A stretch of DNA of 64,000 nucleotides. Source: Candidatus Corynebacterium faecigallinarum (GTDB lineage: Bacteria > Actinomycetota > Actinomycetes > Mycobacteriales > Mycobacteriaceae). The stretch covers positions 186,001 through 250,000 of the forward strand of contig DWVP01000004.1 of NCBI GenBank assembly GCA_019120175.1. The letters run 5' to 3'. Positions 47,318 through 55,242 of this stretch are shown in pieces (the stretch's first letter is position 1; each line of letters opens with the position of its first letter). The notes under the pieces are model-generated. The model saw only the letters and a list, made by a program, of their open reading frames with translations, was not told the DNA's origin and did not search any database. The translations under genes and the position numbers were made by a program.

Positions 47318-48247
47318 ATGCTCCCTGACCCGGTCGCGCTCGCACACCGTTCCGCCCTCCGATCGATCGCCCGTATCGTCGAGGAGACCGCCACACCCAC
47401 CGATCCGGCTGTTGCGCTGCACGCTGTCGCCGATCAACTCCGGGCCGGGAACACGCTGGTGGTCACCGGTGCAGGGGTCTCCACTGATTCCGGTATTCCC
47501 GACTACCGTGGCCCGGCCGGCTCGCTGGGGCGGCATCGTCCGATGATCTACCAGGAGTTCCGGCATGATCCGGCCGCGTCACACCGTTACTGGGCCCGAT
47601 CCTTCGTCGGCTGGCGGGAGATGGCGACCGCCCGACCCAATGCGGCGCACTACGCCATAGCCGAGTTGGAGACCGCCGGGGCTGTCAGCGGAGTCATCAC
47701 CCAGAACGTCGACGGCCTCCACGCCACCGCAGGGTCGCGGAACCTGCTGACACTGCACGGGGACCTCGCCCGGGTGATCTGCCTGGAATGCGGACACACC
47801 GAGGACCGTCGGGCCTTCGATACCCGTCTGGAATCAGCCAACCCCGGCTACCTGGAAGAGGTCCGCCTGGATCCCACCCAGGTCAATCCGGACGGTGACG
47901 TGACACTGGACGACGAACACGTCGCGAAGTTCCGGATGGTCGGCTGCATGAACTGCGGCTCGGTCCTACTGAAACCGGATGTCGTCTACTTCGGCGAGCC
48001 GGTGCCGCGTGAGCGCCATGACCGGGCGGCACAGATGGTGCAGGACGCCACGTCAGTCCTGGTCGCAGGATCGTCGCTGGCTGTGATGAGCGGATACCGG
48101 TTGGTGCTGGACGCACAGAAGACTGGTAAGCAGGTCTCGGTGATCAACGGTGGACCCGGGCGCGCCGATGCCCGGGTGGATACGTTGTGGCGCACCGGTG
48201 TTGGCCCGGCGTTCCTGGAACTGCTCGACGAGTTGGGGTTGGCGTGA
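47318..48247 (+). CDS. NAD-dependent protein deacylase, SIR2 family (class II-like)
   Basis: Sirtuin that removes acyl groups from lysines using NAD+. The 309 residues contain GAGVSTDSGIPDYR (51-64), TQNVDGLH (128-135), the catalytic histidine in LHGD (His147) and two zinc pairs CLEC (155-158) and CMNC (210-213). The 51 residues between the pairs are more than in CobB-like enzymes and recall class II (SIRT4-like) sirtuins. The SUKH-like gene overlaps its stop by one base. A GTG three codons upstream (47309) is an alternative start. Confidence 0.92.
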   Translation: MLPDPVALAHRSALRSIARIVEETATPTDPAVALHAVADQLRAGNTLVVTGAGVSTDSGIPDYRGPAGSLGRHRPMIYQEFRHDPAASHRYWARSFVGWREMATARPNAAHYAIAELETAGAVSGVITQNVDGLHATAGSRNLLTLHGDLARVICLECGHTEDRRAFDTRLESANPGYLEEVRLDPTQVNPDGDVTLDDEHVAKFRMVGCMNCGSVLLKPDVVYFGEPVPRERHDRAAQMVQDATSVLVAGSSLAVMSGYRLVLDAQKTGKQVSVINGGPGRADARVDTLWRTGVGPAFLELLDELGLA

Positions 48248-49185
48248 TGGCGGATAACGGGGTATTGGACCCCGAGTCGTTGCACCGCCTCGAGGGACTG
48301 GTTACGAACGACCCCGCGGACACGGTGGACCTCGAGGTCGCGGACGCACTTCTCCCTGGTGGCCTCCCCTTCGCGCTGCGAGAGCTGCTCCAGGTGAGTA
48401 ACGGAGTCCGGGTCGGCGAGACGGAGGTCTTCGGCACCTCCAGGTTGATCGCGGCCAACGAGGATTCCGATCACCGGTGGGCGTTGGGGGAGCAGACCTT
48501 GGTCATCGGCCAGGCTGGTGCTGGTTCGGCCCTGGTGATGTCCTACGGCCGCCCCGAGGTATGCGAGGTCGACGACGATCCCTGGGACGCGCGTACGACC
48601 ACGGAAACCTCGGACACCCCGCTCGAGTTGTTCACCGTCCACCAGGGCCGACCGCTGGCTCAACGCAGCACTTGGTGCGCTGTTCCCGGTCTCGACGACG
48701 CGATGCAGATGGTGCGGACCAGCCTCCGGGAGGACCTGGCGGCCATGGCGCAGACCGTGCTGGGGGCGGCGTACGGAGCACCGCTGTCCTCAGACATCAT
48801 GGGCTTCGTGGCGGTGGATCCGGATCTTGCCGAGGAACTGCTGATCGCCGCCGACTGGGAGTCCTTCCTGATCAACTACCGGCCGGACCCGCCAAGTCCA
48901 GGGAGCAGTGCACAGGCGCAGTGGCGTCTTGCCTGCGATGCCCTCCTCGACCCCGATCACGGGGAGCTTCTGGACGCGGCGAGGTCGACGAGGGTCGCTT
49001 CAGGAGTTCCGTCCCCGGACACCGTCCGGGAGTTCGCCTTCCTCAGCATCCTGGCGAAGGCCCGCGAAGAACTGTGTGTTCAGGTCACCGGCGACGCGAG
49101 CATCAGAACGGACGGACCGGGACACCGGCTCGCTGCGACGTATGTCTCCGGACATGTACCGGTGAGCCTCAACCAGGCCCGTTAG
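48247..49185 (+). CDS. SUKH (SMI1/KNR4)-like protein
   Basis: The 312-residue protein has an N-terminal segment typical of SUKH domains: LPFALRELLQVSNGVRVGETEVFG, quoted in part, and later IGQAGAGSALVMSYGRPEVCEVDDDPWD, also in part. SUKH proteins often act as immunity proteins or adaptors. The C-terminal half is unfamiliar. The ATG shares one base with the sirtuin stop (TGATG), so the two proteins are made together. The assignment to SUKH is by eye and moderately sure. Confidence 0.62.
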   Translation: MADNGVLDPESLHRLEGLVTNDPADTVDLEVADALLPGGLPFALRELLQVSNGVRVGETEVFGTSRLIAANEDSDHRWALGEQTLVIGQAGAGSALVMSYGRPEVCEVDDDPWDARTTTETSDTPLELFTVHQGRPLAQRSTWCAVPGLDDAMQMVRTSLREDLAAMAQTVLGAAYGAPLSSDIMGFVAVDPDLAEELLIAADWESFLINYRPDPPSPGSSAQAQWRLACDALLDPDHGELLDAARSTRVASGVPSPDTVREFAFLSILAKAREELCVQVTGDASIRTDGPGHRLAATYVSGHVPVSLNQAR

Positions 49186-49234
49186 CGTGACACCCACGGA
49201 CGGTGACCCACTCGGGTAGGAGACCGCTCTCGGG

Positions 49235-49365
49235 TGGTCGTTGTCCCTGTCCTACGAGCTCGGTCCGGACCGCATCATCGACGAGGGTCTTTCGATTACG
49301 TCGGTGGCATGGCGATCGCCATGAATCACCCTGAATCCCCGTGGGCCACCACGCCGTTGAAGTAA
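49235..49365 (+). pseudogene. Decayed 3' fragment of a second DUF1266 gene
   Basis: One frame reads WSLSLSYELGPDRIIDEG and, after a shift, another reads YVGGMAIAMNHPESPWATTPLK before a TAA at 49363-49365. The second part matches the end of the DUF1266 protein at 46480-47283 (YVDQVAIALNHPDSPWVRLPL) almost residue by residue. The rest of the gene is missing, so this is a remnant. Confidence 0.6.
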
Positions 49366-49449
49366 CAGCGGAGTACCCGCAAGGCTCTTGCACGGAACAC
49401 CGAGACGGAATAACCTGGTGCGATACATGTGATACAGGAGGTAGCGACC

Positions 49450-49671
49450 ATGCCTATGTCCATCCGATTCTCTCCAGAAGAAGAAGCACGACTGGAAGCA
49501 CTGGCCAACAGGACCGGTCGACCCAAGAGCTTCTACGTCCGCCAGGCGGTGCACACGTACCTCGACCAGATCGAGGAGGCCTACTGGCAGGATGAAGCCG
49601 TCCGGAAATGGGAGAAGTCCGGGAAGCCCTCCCGTCCTGCTGAAGAGCTGTGGGAGGAACTGGGGTTGTGA
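49450..49671 (+). CDS. RelB-type ribbon-helix-helix antitoxin
   Basis: Small protein of 73 residues starting MPMSIRFSPEEEARLEAL, with GRPKSFYVRQAVHTYLDQ, the ribbon-helix-helix pattern of DUF6290/RelB-like antitoxins, and an acidic C-terminus that would bind the toxin. AGGAGG stands eight bases before the ATG. Its stop overlaps a GTG that opens the remains of a RelE-type toxin gene. The antitoxin frame is intact although its partner is broken. Confidence 0.85.
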   Translation: MPMSIRFSPEEEARLEALANRTGRPKSFYVRQAVHTYLDQIEEAYWQDEAVRKWEKSGKPSRPAEELWEELGL

Positions 49672-49856
49672 ACCAAAGGGGAGGATATGGGGGCTTGAAA
49701 CCACACCTGAGTTCGACCGTACGGCACGCAAACTGGACCGGCAGGTTCTCAAGAGAATCGAAACCTACCGGGATGAGGTGTGTGGCCTCGCTGATCCGAG
49801 AGGAAGAGATCATCATCGTCGCCGTTGCGCTCGGACACAGGTCCAGCGTCTATTGA
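49668..49856 (+). pseudogene. Broken RelE-family toxin gene
   Basis: The GTG at 49668 overlaps the antitoxin stop (GTGA), as in intact relBE pairs. The RelE body appears in a different frame as LETTPEFDRTARKLDRQVLK, then RIETYRDEVCGLADPR, and the frame of the GTG gives the C-terminal strand REEEIIIVAVALGHRSSVY before TGA. The central 30-40 residues of RelE are absent. So the gene has at least two frame changes and an internal deletion, and no active toxin can be made. Confidence 0.8.
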
Positions 49857-49863
49857 CGTCGGC

Positions 49864-50727
49864 TCAAGCGAACTCGACCGGCACCCCGGGGTACTCCGGT
49901 GGGGTCCCGTTGAAGGCCGGGCACATGGACTGGAAGGAACACCAGCCGCAGAGCTTCGAGGTCTTCGGGGCGAAGTTGCCGGACCGGGCGTCATTGCCGA
50001 TCTGCGACCAGATCCGGCCCAGATCCTTCTCCACGTAGTTGAGTTCGGACGGGGTGGGGGAGAGCACCATATCGTCCTGCACCTTGAGGTACATCAGCCG
50101 CAGCTGCTCGGGGATGTGGTCGAAGAGCCGCCACCACACCAGTGCGTAGAACCGCATCTGGAACATGGCTTGTGCCGAGAACCGGGGGATGGGCTTCTTG
50201 CCGGTCTTGTAGTCGACCACCCGGACGGCGCCGGACGCCGCGATATCCACCCGGTCGATGAAGCCGCGCACCGGTACCCCGTTCGGCAGGGTGGTTTCGA
50301 CGAACTTCTCGACCGACTCGGCGTCGAAACCGGCCGGGTTCTCCATCATGAAGTAGCCCTTCACCAGGTCTCGGGAGGCCACGAGGAAGTCCATGTAGTC
50401 GGAGTCGGGTACCAGCTCGTTGAGCTGGTCGTCCTTCGCGGTCATCTCCGCCCAGTGCGGCTTGAGCATCTTCACCGCGACCGGGTAGGTACGCTCCTCC
50501 CGCGGCAGTCCGTGGAGTTCCTCCAGCACCGAGTGCACCAAGGTGCCCTTGACCTGCGCCACGGTGCTGGGTTCCTCCAGTCGGTCGATGGCCCGCAGCC
50601 GGTAGAGCAGTGGGCACTGCCGGTAGTCACCGACCCGGGAGGGTGACAGCGCCAACGGGCGCCGTCGCGACGGTGCCGACTGTGCAGACTGTGCCGGAGA
50701 TGCAGGGATGTCAGCAGCAGAGGTCAC
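49864..50727 (-). CDS. RecB-like PD-(D/E)XK nuclease with Fe-S cysteines
   Basis: The 287-residue protein matches the PD-(D/E)XK family of RecB/Cas4/AddB nuclease domains. It has LSPSRVGDYRQCPLLYRLR near the N-terminus, the Asp of FIDRVDIA, the core VVDYKTGKK, and a C-terminal cysteine cluster CGWCSFQSMC (260, 263, 269). With Cys38 this gives four ligands for a 4Fe-4S cluster. It probably acts in DNA repair. Its ATG overlaps the stop of the FAD oxidase gene upstream by four bases. Confidence 0.9.
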   Translation of the reverse strand: MTSAADIPASPAQSAQSAPSRRRPLALSPSRVGDYRQCPLLYRLRAIDRLEEPSTVAQVKGTLVHSVLEELHGLPREERTYPVAVKMLKPHWAEMTAKDDQLNELVPDSDYMDFLVASRDLVKGYFMMENPAGFDAESVEKFVETTLPNGVPVRGFIDRVDIAASGAVRVVDYKTGKKPIPRFSAQAMFQMRFYALVWWRLFDHIPEQLRLMYLKVQDDMVLSPTPSELNYVEKDLGRIWSQIGNDARSGNFAPKTSKLCGWCSFQSMCPAFNGTPPEYPGVPVEFA

Positions 50728-52166
50728 AGGTGCTCCAGCATCTTGCCCGGGTTGAGGATCCCGGTCGGGTCGACGGCGTTCTTGATCTCGCGGTGCAGTC
50801 GACGGTTGCCCTCATCCAACTCCTTGGCAAGCCACTCGGCCTTGATCACGCCCACCCCGTGCTCACCGGTGATCGTCCCACCCAGGGACAACCCCAGCGC
50901 CATGATCTGGTCGAAAGCATCCATGCCTGCGGCGACGGAGGCATCGTCGGAGAGGTCGTAGAAGACCGAGGGGTGGGTGTTGCCGTCTCCGGCGTGGGCG
51001 ACCAGGGCGACCGTCGCACCGGTGGTGTCGCGAATGTCCTCGACCCCGCTGCAGAAATCGGCGAGCTGGTTGCGGGGAACGCAGACATCCTCGATCATCT
51101 GCCCACCGCCGTGGGAGCGGGTGTAGTGCTCATTGGCGACCTGTACCGACCGGCGGGCGGCGACCAGCAGATCGGAGTCGGTGGGGTTGTCGGCGAAGGC
51201 GACGTCCGCTGCCCCGTGCTCTTCGGCGACGGCGGCGAAGGCCTCGGTGTCGGCCGCGGCGGTCACCGAGTCGGACTGCATGATCAGCACCGCGCCGACC
51301 GAGGCGTCCAACCCGAAGTCACCGATCTCGCTGATCATGCCGATGGTCATACCGTCCATCATCTCCAGCATCGACGGGGTGGCACCGGTGGCCATGTAAG
51401 CGGTGACCGTCTCCGTGGCTGCCCGGACGGTCGGGAACGTCGCCAGGGCGCTCAGCGGGGCTGGCCCGGCCGGGACCAGCTTCACGGTGACGCCCACGAT
51501 GACCCCGAGGGTGCCCTCGGAGCCGGTGAGCAGACCCACCAGGTCCAGTCCGGCCACCCCCTTGATGGTGCGGTGTCCCAGTGTAGTGAGCGTACCGTCG
51601 GCGAGCACCACCTTGATCTCGCGGACGTATTCGCGGGTCACCCCGTACTTCACGCAGCACATGCCACCGGCGTTGGTGGCGATGTTGCCGCCGATGGTGC
51701 ACATCGCCACTGAGCCGGGATCCGGCGGGTAGGCCAACCCATGTGCCTTCAGAGCGTCCTTCAGATCCTGGTTGATCACCCCGGGTTCGACCGTGGCGGT
51801 CATGGTGTCGGCGTCGATCTCGAGGATGCGGTCCATGGAACGCAGCGACAGCAGGATCGCCCCGGCGATCGCGCATGCTCCACCGGCCAGCCCGGAACGC
51901 GCCCCCTGCGGCACCACCGGGATGCCGTGGGTGTGGGCGAAACGCATGGTGTGCACGACGTCGTCGACCGAGGTCGCCCGCACCAGGGCGAGAGCCGCAC
52001 CCTCGGGGCGGTACACCGATTCATCGGTGGAGAAGGACGCCAGGACGTCCGGGTCGGTGCTCAAGGAGCCGTCCAGTTGGGCCTGCAGGTCGTGCAGGTC
52101 CGGGGAGTCCGGAAAGTTCTGCTGGTCAAGATGTGCGGTCGGTGACGGGGAATCGGTGGTGGCCAT
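50724..52166 (-). CDS. FAD-linked oxidase (GlcD/D-lactate dehydrogenase family)
   Basis: Flavoprotein of 480 residues that oxidises a 2-hydroxy acid. The FAD-binding type 4 domain shows VVPQGARSGLAGGA and MCTIGGNIATNAGGMCCVKYG; the C-terminal FAD-oxidase domain has LVAHAGDGNTHPS and GTITGEHGVGVIKAEWL. Family members act on D-lactate, glycolate or 2-hydroxyglutarate. The frame runs on far upstream, but TAGAAT seven bases before the ATG at 52166 and the normal N-terminus set the start. It is translationally coupled to the RecB-like gene. Confidence 0.93.
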   Translation of the reverse strand: MATTDSPSPTAHLDQQNFPDSPDLHDLQAQLDGSLSTDPDVLASFSTDESVYRPEGAALALVRATSVDDVVHTMRFAHTHGIPVVPQGARSGLAGGACAIAGAILLSLRSMDRILEIDADTMTATVEPGVINQDLKDALKAHGLAYPPDPGSVAMCTIGGNIATNAGGMCCVKYGVTREYVREIKVVLADGTLTTLGHRTIKGVAGLDLVGLLTGSEGTLGVIVGVTVKLVPAGPAPLSALATFPTVRAATETVTAYMATGATPSMLEMMDGMTIGMISEIGDFGLDASVGAVLIMQSDSVTAAADTEAFAAVAEEHGAADVAFADNPTDSDLLVAARRSVQVANEHYTRSHGGGQMIEDVCVPRNQLADFCSGVEDIRDTTGATVALVAHAGDGNTHPSVFYDLSDDASVAAGMDAFDQIMALGLSLGGTITGEHGVGVIKAEWLAKELDEGNRRLHREIKNAVDPTGILNPGKMLEHL

Positions 52167-52173
52167 GTGCGCC

Positions 52174-52179
52174 ATTCTA
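52174..52179 (-). promoter_or_regulatory. -10 hexamer for the leaderless FAD oxidase gene
   Basis: TAGAAT on the minus strand, seven bases before the ATG at 52166; no ribosome binding site. Confidence 0.6.
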
Positions 52180-52231
52180 GTGGGTGTCGGGTGCGTGTCG
52201 ATCTCGAGTGATGCCGCGTCCTGATTGCCAC

Positions 52232-52237
52232 TACCGT
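52232..52237 (+). promoter_or_regulatory. -10 hexamer for the DUF255 gene
   Basis: TACCGT, seven bases before the ATG at 52245. Confidence 0.4.
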
Positions 52238-52244
52238 GGGGGCC

Positions 52245-54269
52245 ATGAAGTCGAACAGTCGTCTCGCCGGAACCAGCTCGCCATACCTCACCGCCCATGC
52301 GGACAACCCGGTGGACTGGTGGCCCTGGGGCCCCGAGGCCTTCGCCGAGGCGCGTCGCCGCGACGTCCCTGTGTTCATCTCCATCGGATACTCCACCTGC
52401 CACTGGTGCCACGTCATGGCCGAGGAGAGCTTCGAGGACCCGGCCGTGGCCGCGGTGGTCAACGAGACGACCGTGCCGATCAAGGTCGACCGTGAACAGC
52501 ACCCCGATGTCGACGCCTACTACATGCAGGCCACCATCGCACTGAGCGGCCAGGGTGGGTGGCCAATGACGGTCTTCGCCGATGCCGATGGGCGTCCCTT
52601 CTTCGCCGACACCTACTTCCCGGCGACCCCTCGTCCTGAACCGCAGCCGGGGCGTCCCTCCTTCTCCCAGGTGATCGATGCGGTGCACCGCACCTGGACG
52701 ACCGACCGCGGCAAGATCGACGAGTTGACCGACAAACTCAACGACGCCCTCGCCGGCAGTGCCGAGTCGGACCTGGACGAGAGCAGTGCCACCGATACCA
52801 CCGGATCCATGACCCAGCAGGCGACCGCCGAGCTGCCCACCCGCATCGTCCAACGCATGCGCGCCTCGGAACAGCCCACCGGCGGGTTCACCGGAGCCCC
52901 GAAGTTCCCGCCGACCGCCGCCTTGCTGGGCCTGGTGCGCTGGGCGGAGAACACCACCTCCGGGGAGGCGGCCGGAGAGGTCCTCGACATTGCGGCCCGT
53001 ACCTGGCGTCCGATCCTCACCGGTGGGCTCTTCGACCACGTCGAGGGTGGTTTCCACCGCTACTGCGTGGACGAGGACTGGACGGTGCCGCACTTCGAGA
53101 AGACCCTCTACGACAACGCGCTGCTGCTGCGCGCCCTGGCGGCCTACACCGTGTGCCGACCGGAGGACACTGCCGCGGCCAATGCCCTGGAGATGACCCG
53201 CAGCTTCCTGGACACCCGCCTGCGCGTCGGTGACCTCTACGCCAGCGGCCTCGACGCCGACACCGTTGTCGATGATGGAGAAGAGAACGGTGCTCACCGC
53301 GTCGAGGGCTACACCTACACCTGGACCCCGGAGGAACTCGGACGCTTCGGACTGGCAGGGGAGTCCGACCTCGACGGCCGTCGGATCCTCACCGCCCGAG
53401 ACGGCGATCCCGATACCGACCCGGAAACTGGGGCCCTCACCGAGAACACCCGTGCCGCACTGGCCGGGCTGCGGGCGGAACGTCCCCAACCAGCCGTCGA
53501 CACCAAGGTCGTGACCGCCTGGAATGCCATGACCTCGGTCGCGCTCAGCGAACTCGGCGATGCACAGGGTGCCGCCACCGTCGATGCCCTGTGGGCCCAC
53601 GCCGTGGACCGCGACGAGGAGGGCACCGTCCTCGCCGTCCGGCGGTGCACCGGCACCCCAGACGCCACGGCCGGGCTGGAGGACTGCGCCTGGCTGCTGC
53701 TGGCCCTGGTCCGTGCCGTCGAGCACACCGGTGAAGAGCACCACCTGGCCCGGATCTCCGAACTCGTCCGGCACATCCAGGTCACCTTCGCCACCGACGC
53801 CCCGGGCCGCTGGTACGACGCAGCAACCCCGGTCGCCGCCACGGGCGTGCGTCCCCGCGACCCCTACGACGGCGCCACCCCTGCCGCCGTCGGAGTGCTC
53901 GCCGAGGCCCTCAGCTTTGCCGGCGGCCTGGCCACCGCCATTGAGGACGCCGACATCCGTACCGTCGGTGGTCGGTGGAGGGCCGAGGCCCGCCGTATCC
54001 TCGACACCCACACAGAGGTCGTCGAGCGGCACCTCGTCGGCGCCGGTGGTTGGTTGTGCGCCCTGCAGTCCCACCTCGCCGGCCCGGTACAGGCCACCAC
54101 CCGGGAGGCCAGCGACGCACAAACCGCCGCACTGCGTGCCAGCCTGGGAACCTCCGCACTGATCCTGCGTGCCGAGGACGGTGCCCGGCTGCTGGGGCAG
54201 ACACCGGACGGGCCGGTGTCCCAGGTGTGCCGGGACGGGGTGTGCCAGATCGCCGAAGCACTGGACTGA
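52245..54269 (+). CDS. DUF255 thioredoxin-domain protein (YyaL/spermatogenesis-associated 20 family)
   Basis: Large protein of 674 residues with an N-terminal thioredoxin-like domain ([19 protein letters not shown]; CxxC in STCHWCHVM, Cys52/Cys55) and a C-terminal (alpha/alpha)6-barrel, with [34 protein letters not shown] (in part) and [11 protein letters not shown]. The family is widespread but its reaction is unknown. TACCGT-N7-ATG suggests a leaderless start. trmI follows after 61 bases with its own ribosome binding site. Confidence 0.92.
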   Translation: MKSNSRLAGTSSPYLTAHADNPVDWWPWGPEAFAEARRRDVPVFISIGYSTCHWCHVMAEESFEDPAVAAVVNETTVPIKVDREQHPDVDAYYMQATIALSGQGGWPMTVFADADGRPFFADTYFPATPRPEPQPGRPSFSQVIDAVHRTWTTDRGKIDELTDKLNDALAGSAESDLDESSATDTTGSMTQQATAELPTRIVQRMRASEQPTGGFTGAPKFPPTAALLGLVRWAENTTSGEAAGEVLDIAARTWRPILTGGLFDHVEGGFHRYCVDEDWTVPHFEKTLYDNALLLRALAAYTVCRPEDTAAANALEMTRSFLDTRLRVGDLYASGLDADTVVDDGEENGAHRVEGYTYTWTPEELGRFGLAGESDLDGRRILTARDGDPDTDPETGALTENTRAALAGLRAERPQPAVDTKVVTAWNAMTSVALSELGDAQGAATVDALWAHAVDRDEEGTVLAVRRCTGTPDATAGLEDCAWLLLALVRAVEHTGEEHHLARISELVRHIQVTFATDAPGRWYDAATPVAATGVRPRDPYDGATPAAVGVLAEALSFAGGLATAIEDADIRTVGGRWRAEARRILDTHTEVVERHLVGAGGWLCALQSHLAGPVQATTREASDAQTAALRASLGTSALILRAEDGARLLGQTPDGPVSQVCRDGVCQIAEALD

Positions 54270-54330
54270 CTCGACCGTCGGCGGAGTTGGTACAGTTGCC
54301 CGGTTGACATTCCACTGAAAGGGGAACCCC

Positions 54331-55167
54331 GTGGCATACTCCGGCCCGTTCCAGCCCGGCGACCGGGTGCAGCTCACCGACGCCAAGCGACGGCACTACA
54401 CCATCACCCTGGAGACCGGGGGCAGCTACTTCACCCACAAGGGCGAGATCAAGCACGACGACATCATCGGCCAGCACGAGGGCACCGTGGTGGTCTCCCA
54501 CGTCGGCGGCGAGTACCTGTGCTTCCGCCACCTGCTCGTCGACCACGTGCTCTCGATGCCGCGCGGTGCTGCGGTGATCTACCCGAAGGACGCCGCCCAG
54601 ATCCTCGTCGAGGGCGACATCTTCCCCGGCGCGAAGGTCCTGGAGGCCGGGGCCGGTTCCGGTGCCCTGTCGATGACCCTGCTGCGCGCTGTCGGTCACG
54701 AGGGCCAGGTCATCTCCTACGAGATCCGTGAGGATCACCTCGACTACGCCCGCGACAACGTCAACGAGTACATGGGGGAGGACCCGGCGAACTGGTCGTT
54801 GCGCCTGGGTGATCTCAACGACGTCACCGTCGAGGACACCGATGGCCCGGTCGACCGCGTCATCCTGGACATGCTGGCCCCCTGGGAGTGTTTGGAGACT
54901 GTCCGGGACCTGCTGATCCCGGGCGGAGTGTTCATGACCTACGTGGCGACCGTCCCTCAGCTGATGAAGGTGATGGAGGGCATCCGTGAGCTGGGCTGCT
55001 TCACCGAGCCCAAGGCGTGGGAGTCCCTGGTGCGCGAGTGGAAGGTCGAGGGGTTGGCTACCCGTCCGGAGCACCGGATGAACGCCCACACCGCCTTCCT
55101 GGTCTGGGCCCGTCGTCTGGCCGACGGCACCGTCGCCCCGAAGCCCCAGCGTCGCGCGCGGAAGTAG
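54331..55167 (+). CDS. trmI: tRNA (adenine-58-N1)-methyltransferase
   Basis: SAM-dependent enzyme that makes 1-methyladenosine at position 58 of tRNAs. The 278 residues contain the N-terminal beta domain, then the Rossmann methyltransferase with VLEAGAGSGALSMTLLRAVG, YEIREDHLDYARDN and VILDMLAPWE. The GTG start has AAAGGGG upstream. In Mycobacteriales this gene typically stands directly ahead of the ATPase gene of the pupylation cluster, as here. Confidence 0.95.
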   Translation: MAYSGPFQPGDRVQLTDAKRRHYTITLETGGSYFTHKGEIKHDDIIGQHEGTVVVSHVGGEYLCFRHLLVDHVLSMPRGAAVIYPKDAAQILVEGDIFPGAKVLEAGAGSGALSMTLLRAVGHEGQVISYEIREDHLDYARDNVNEYMGEDPANWSLRLGDLNDVTVEDTDGPVDRVILDMLAPWECLETVRDLLIPGGVFMTYVATVPQLMKVMEGIRELGCFTEPKAWESLVREWKVEGLATRPEHRMNAHTAFLVWARRLADGTVAPKPQRRARK

Positions 55168-55228
55168 TGACGGTACACCCGCTCCAGGGAATTCCCGGGC
55201 AGACGGATAGGCTACCTTGACCCGGATG

Positions 55229-55234
55229 TAGAGT
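55229..55234 (+). promoter_or_regulatory. -10 hexamer for leaderless arc
   Basis: TAGAGT, eight bases before the arc ATG at 55243. This would start the arc-dop transcript at the start codon. Confidence 0.55.
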
Positions 55235-55242
55235 GGTGGTCT

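Noticed and set aside
52167..54386. Long upstream extension of the FAD oxidase frame
   Set aside because: The frame stays open through the antisense of DUF255, but homology begins at the ATG at 52166, and a -10 hexamer stands seven bases before it.
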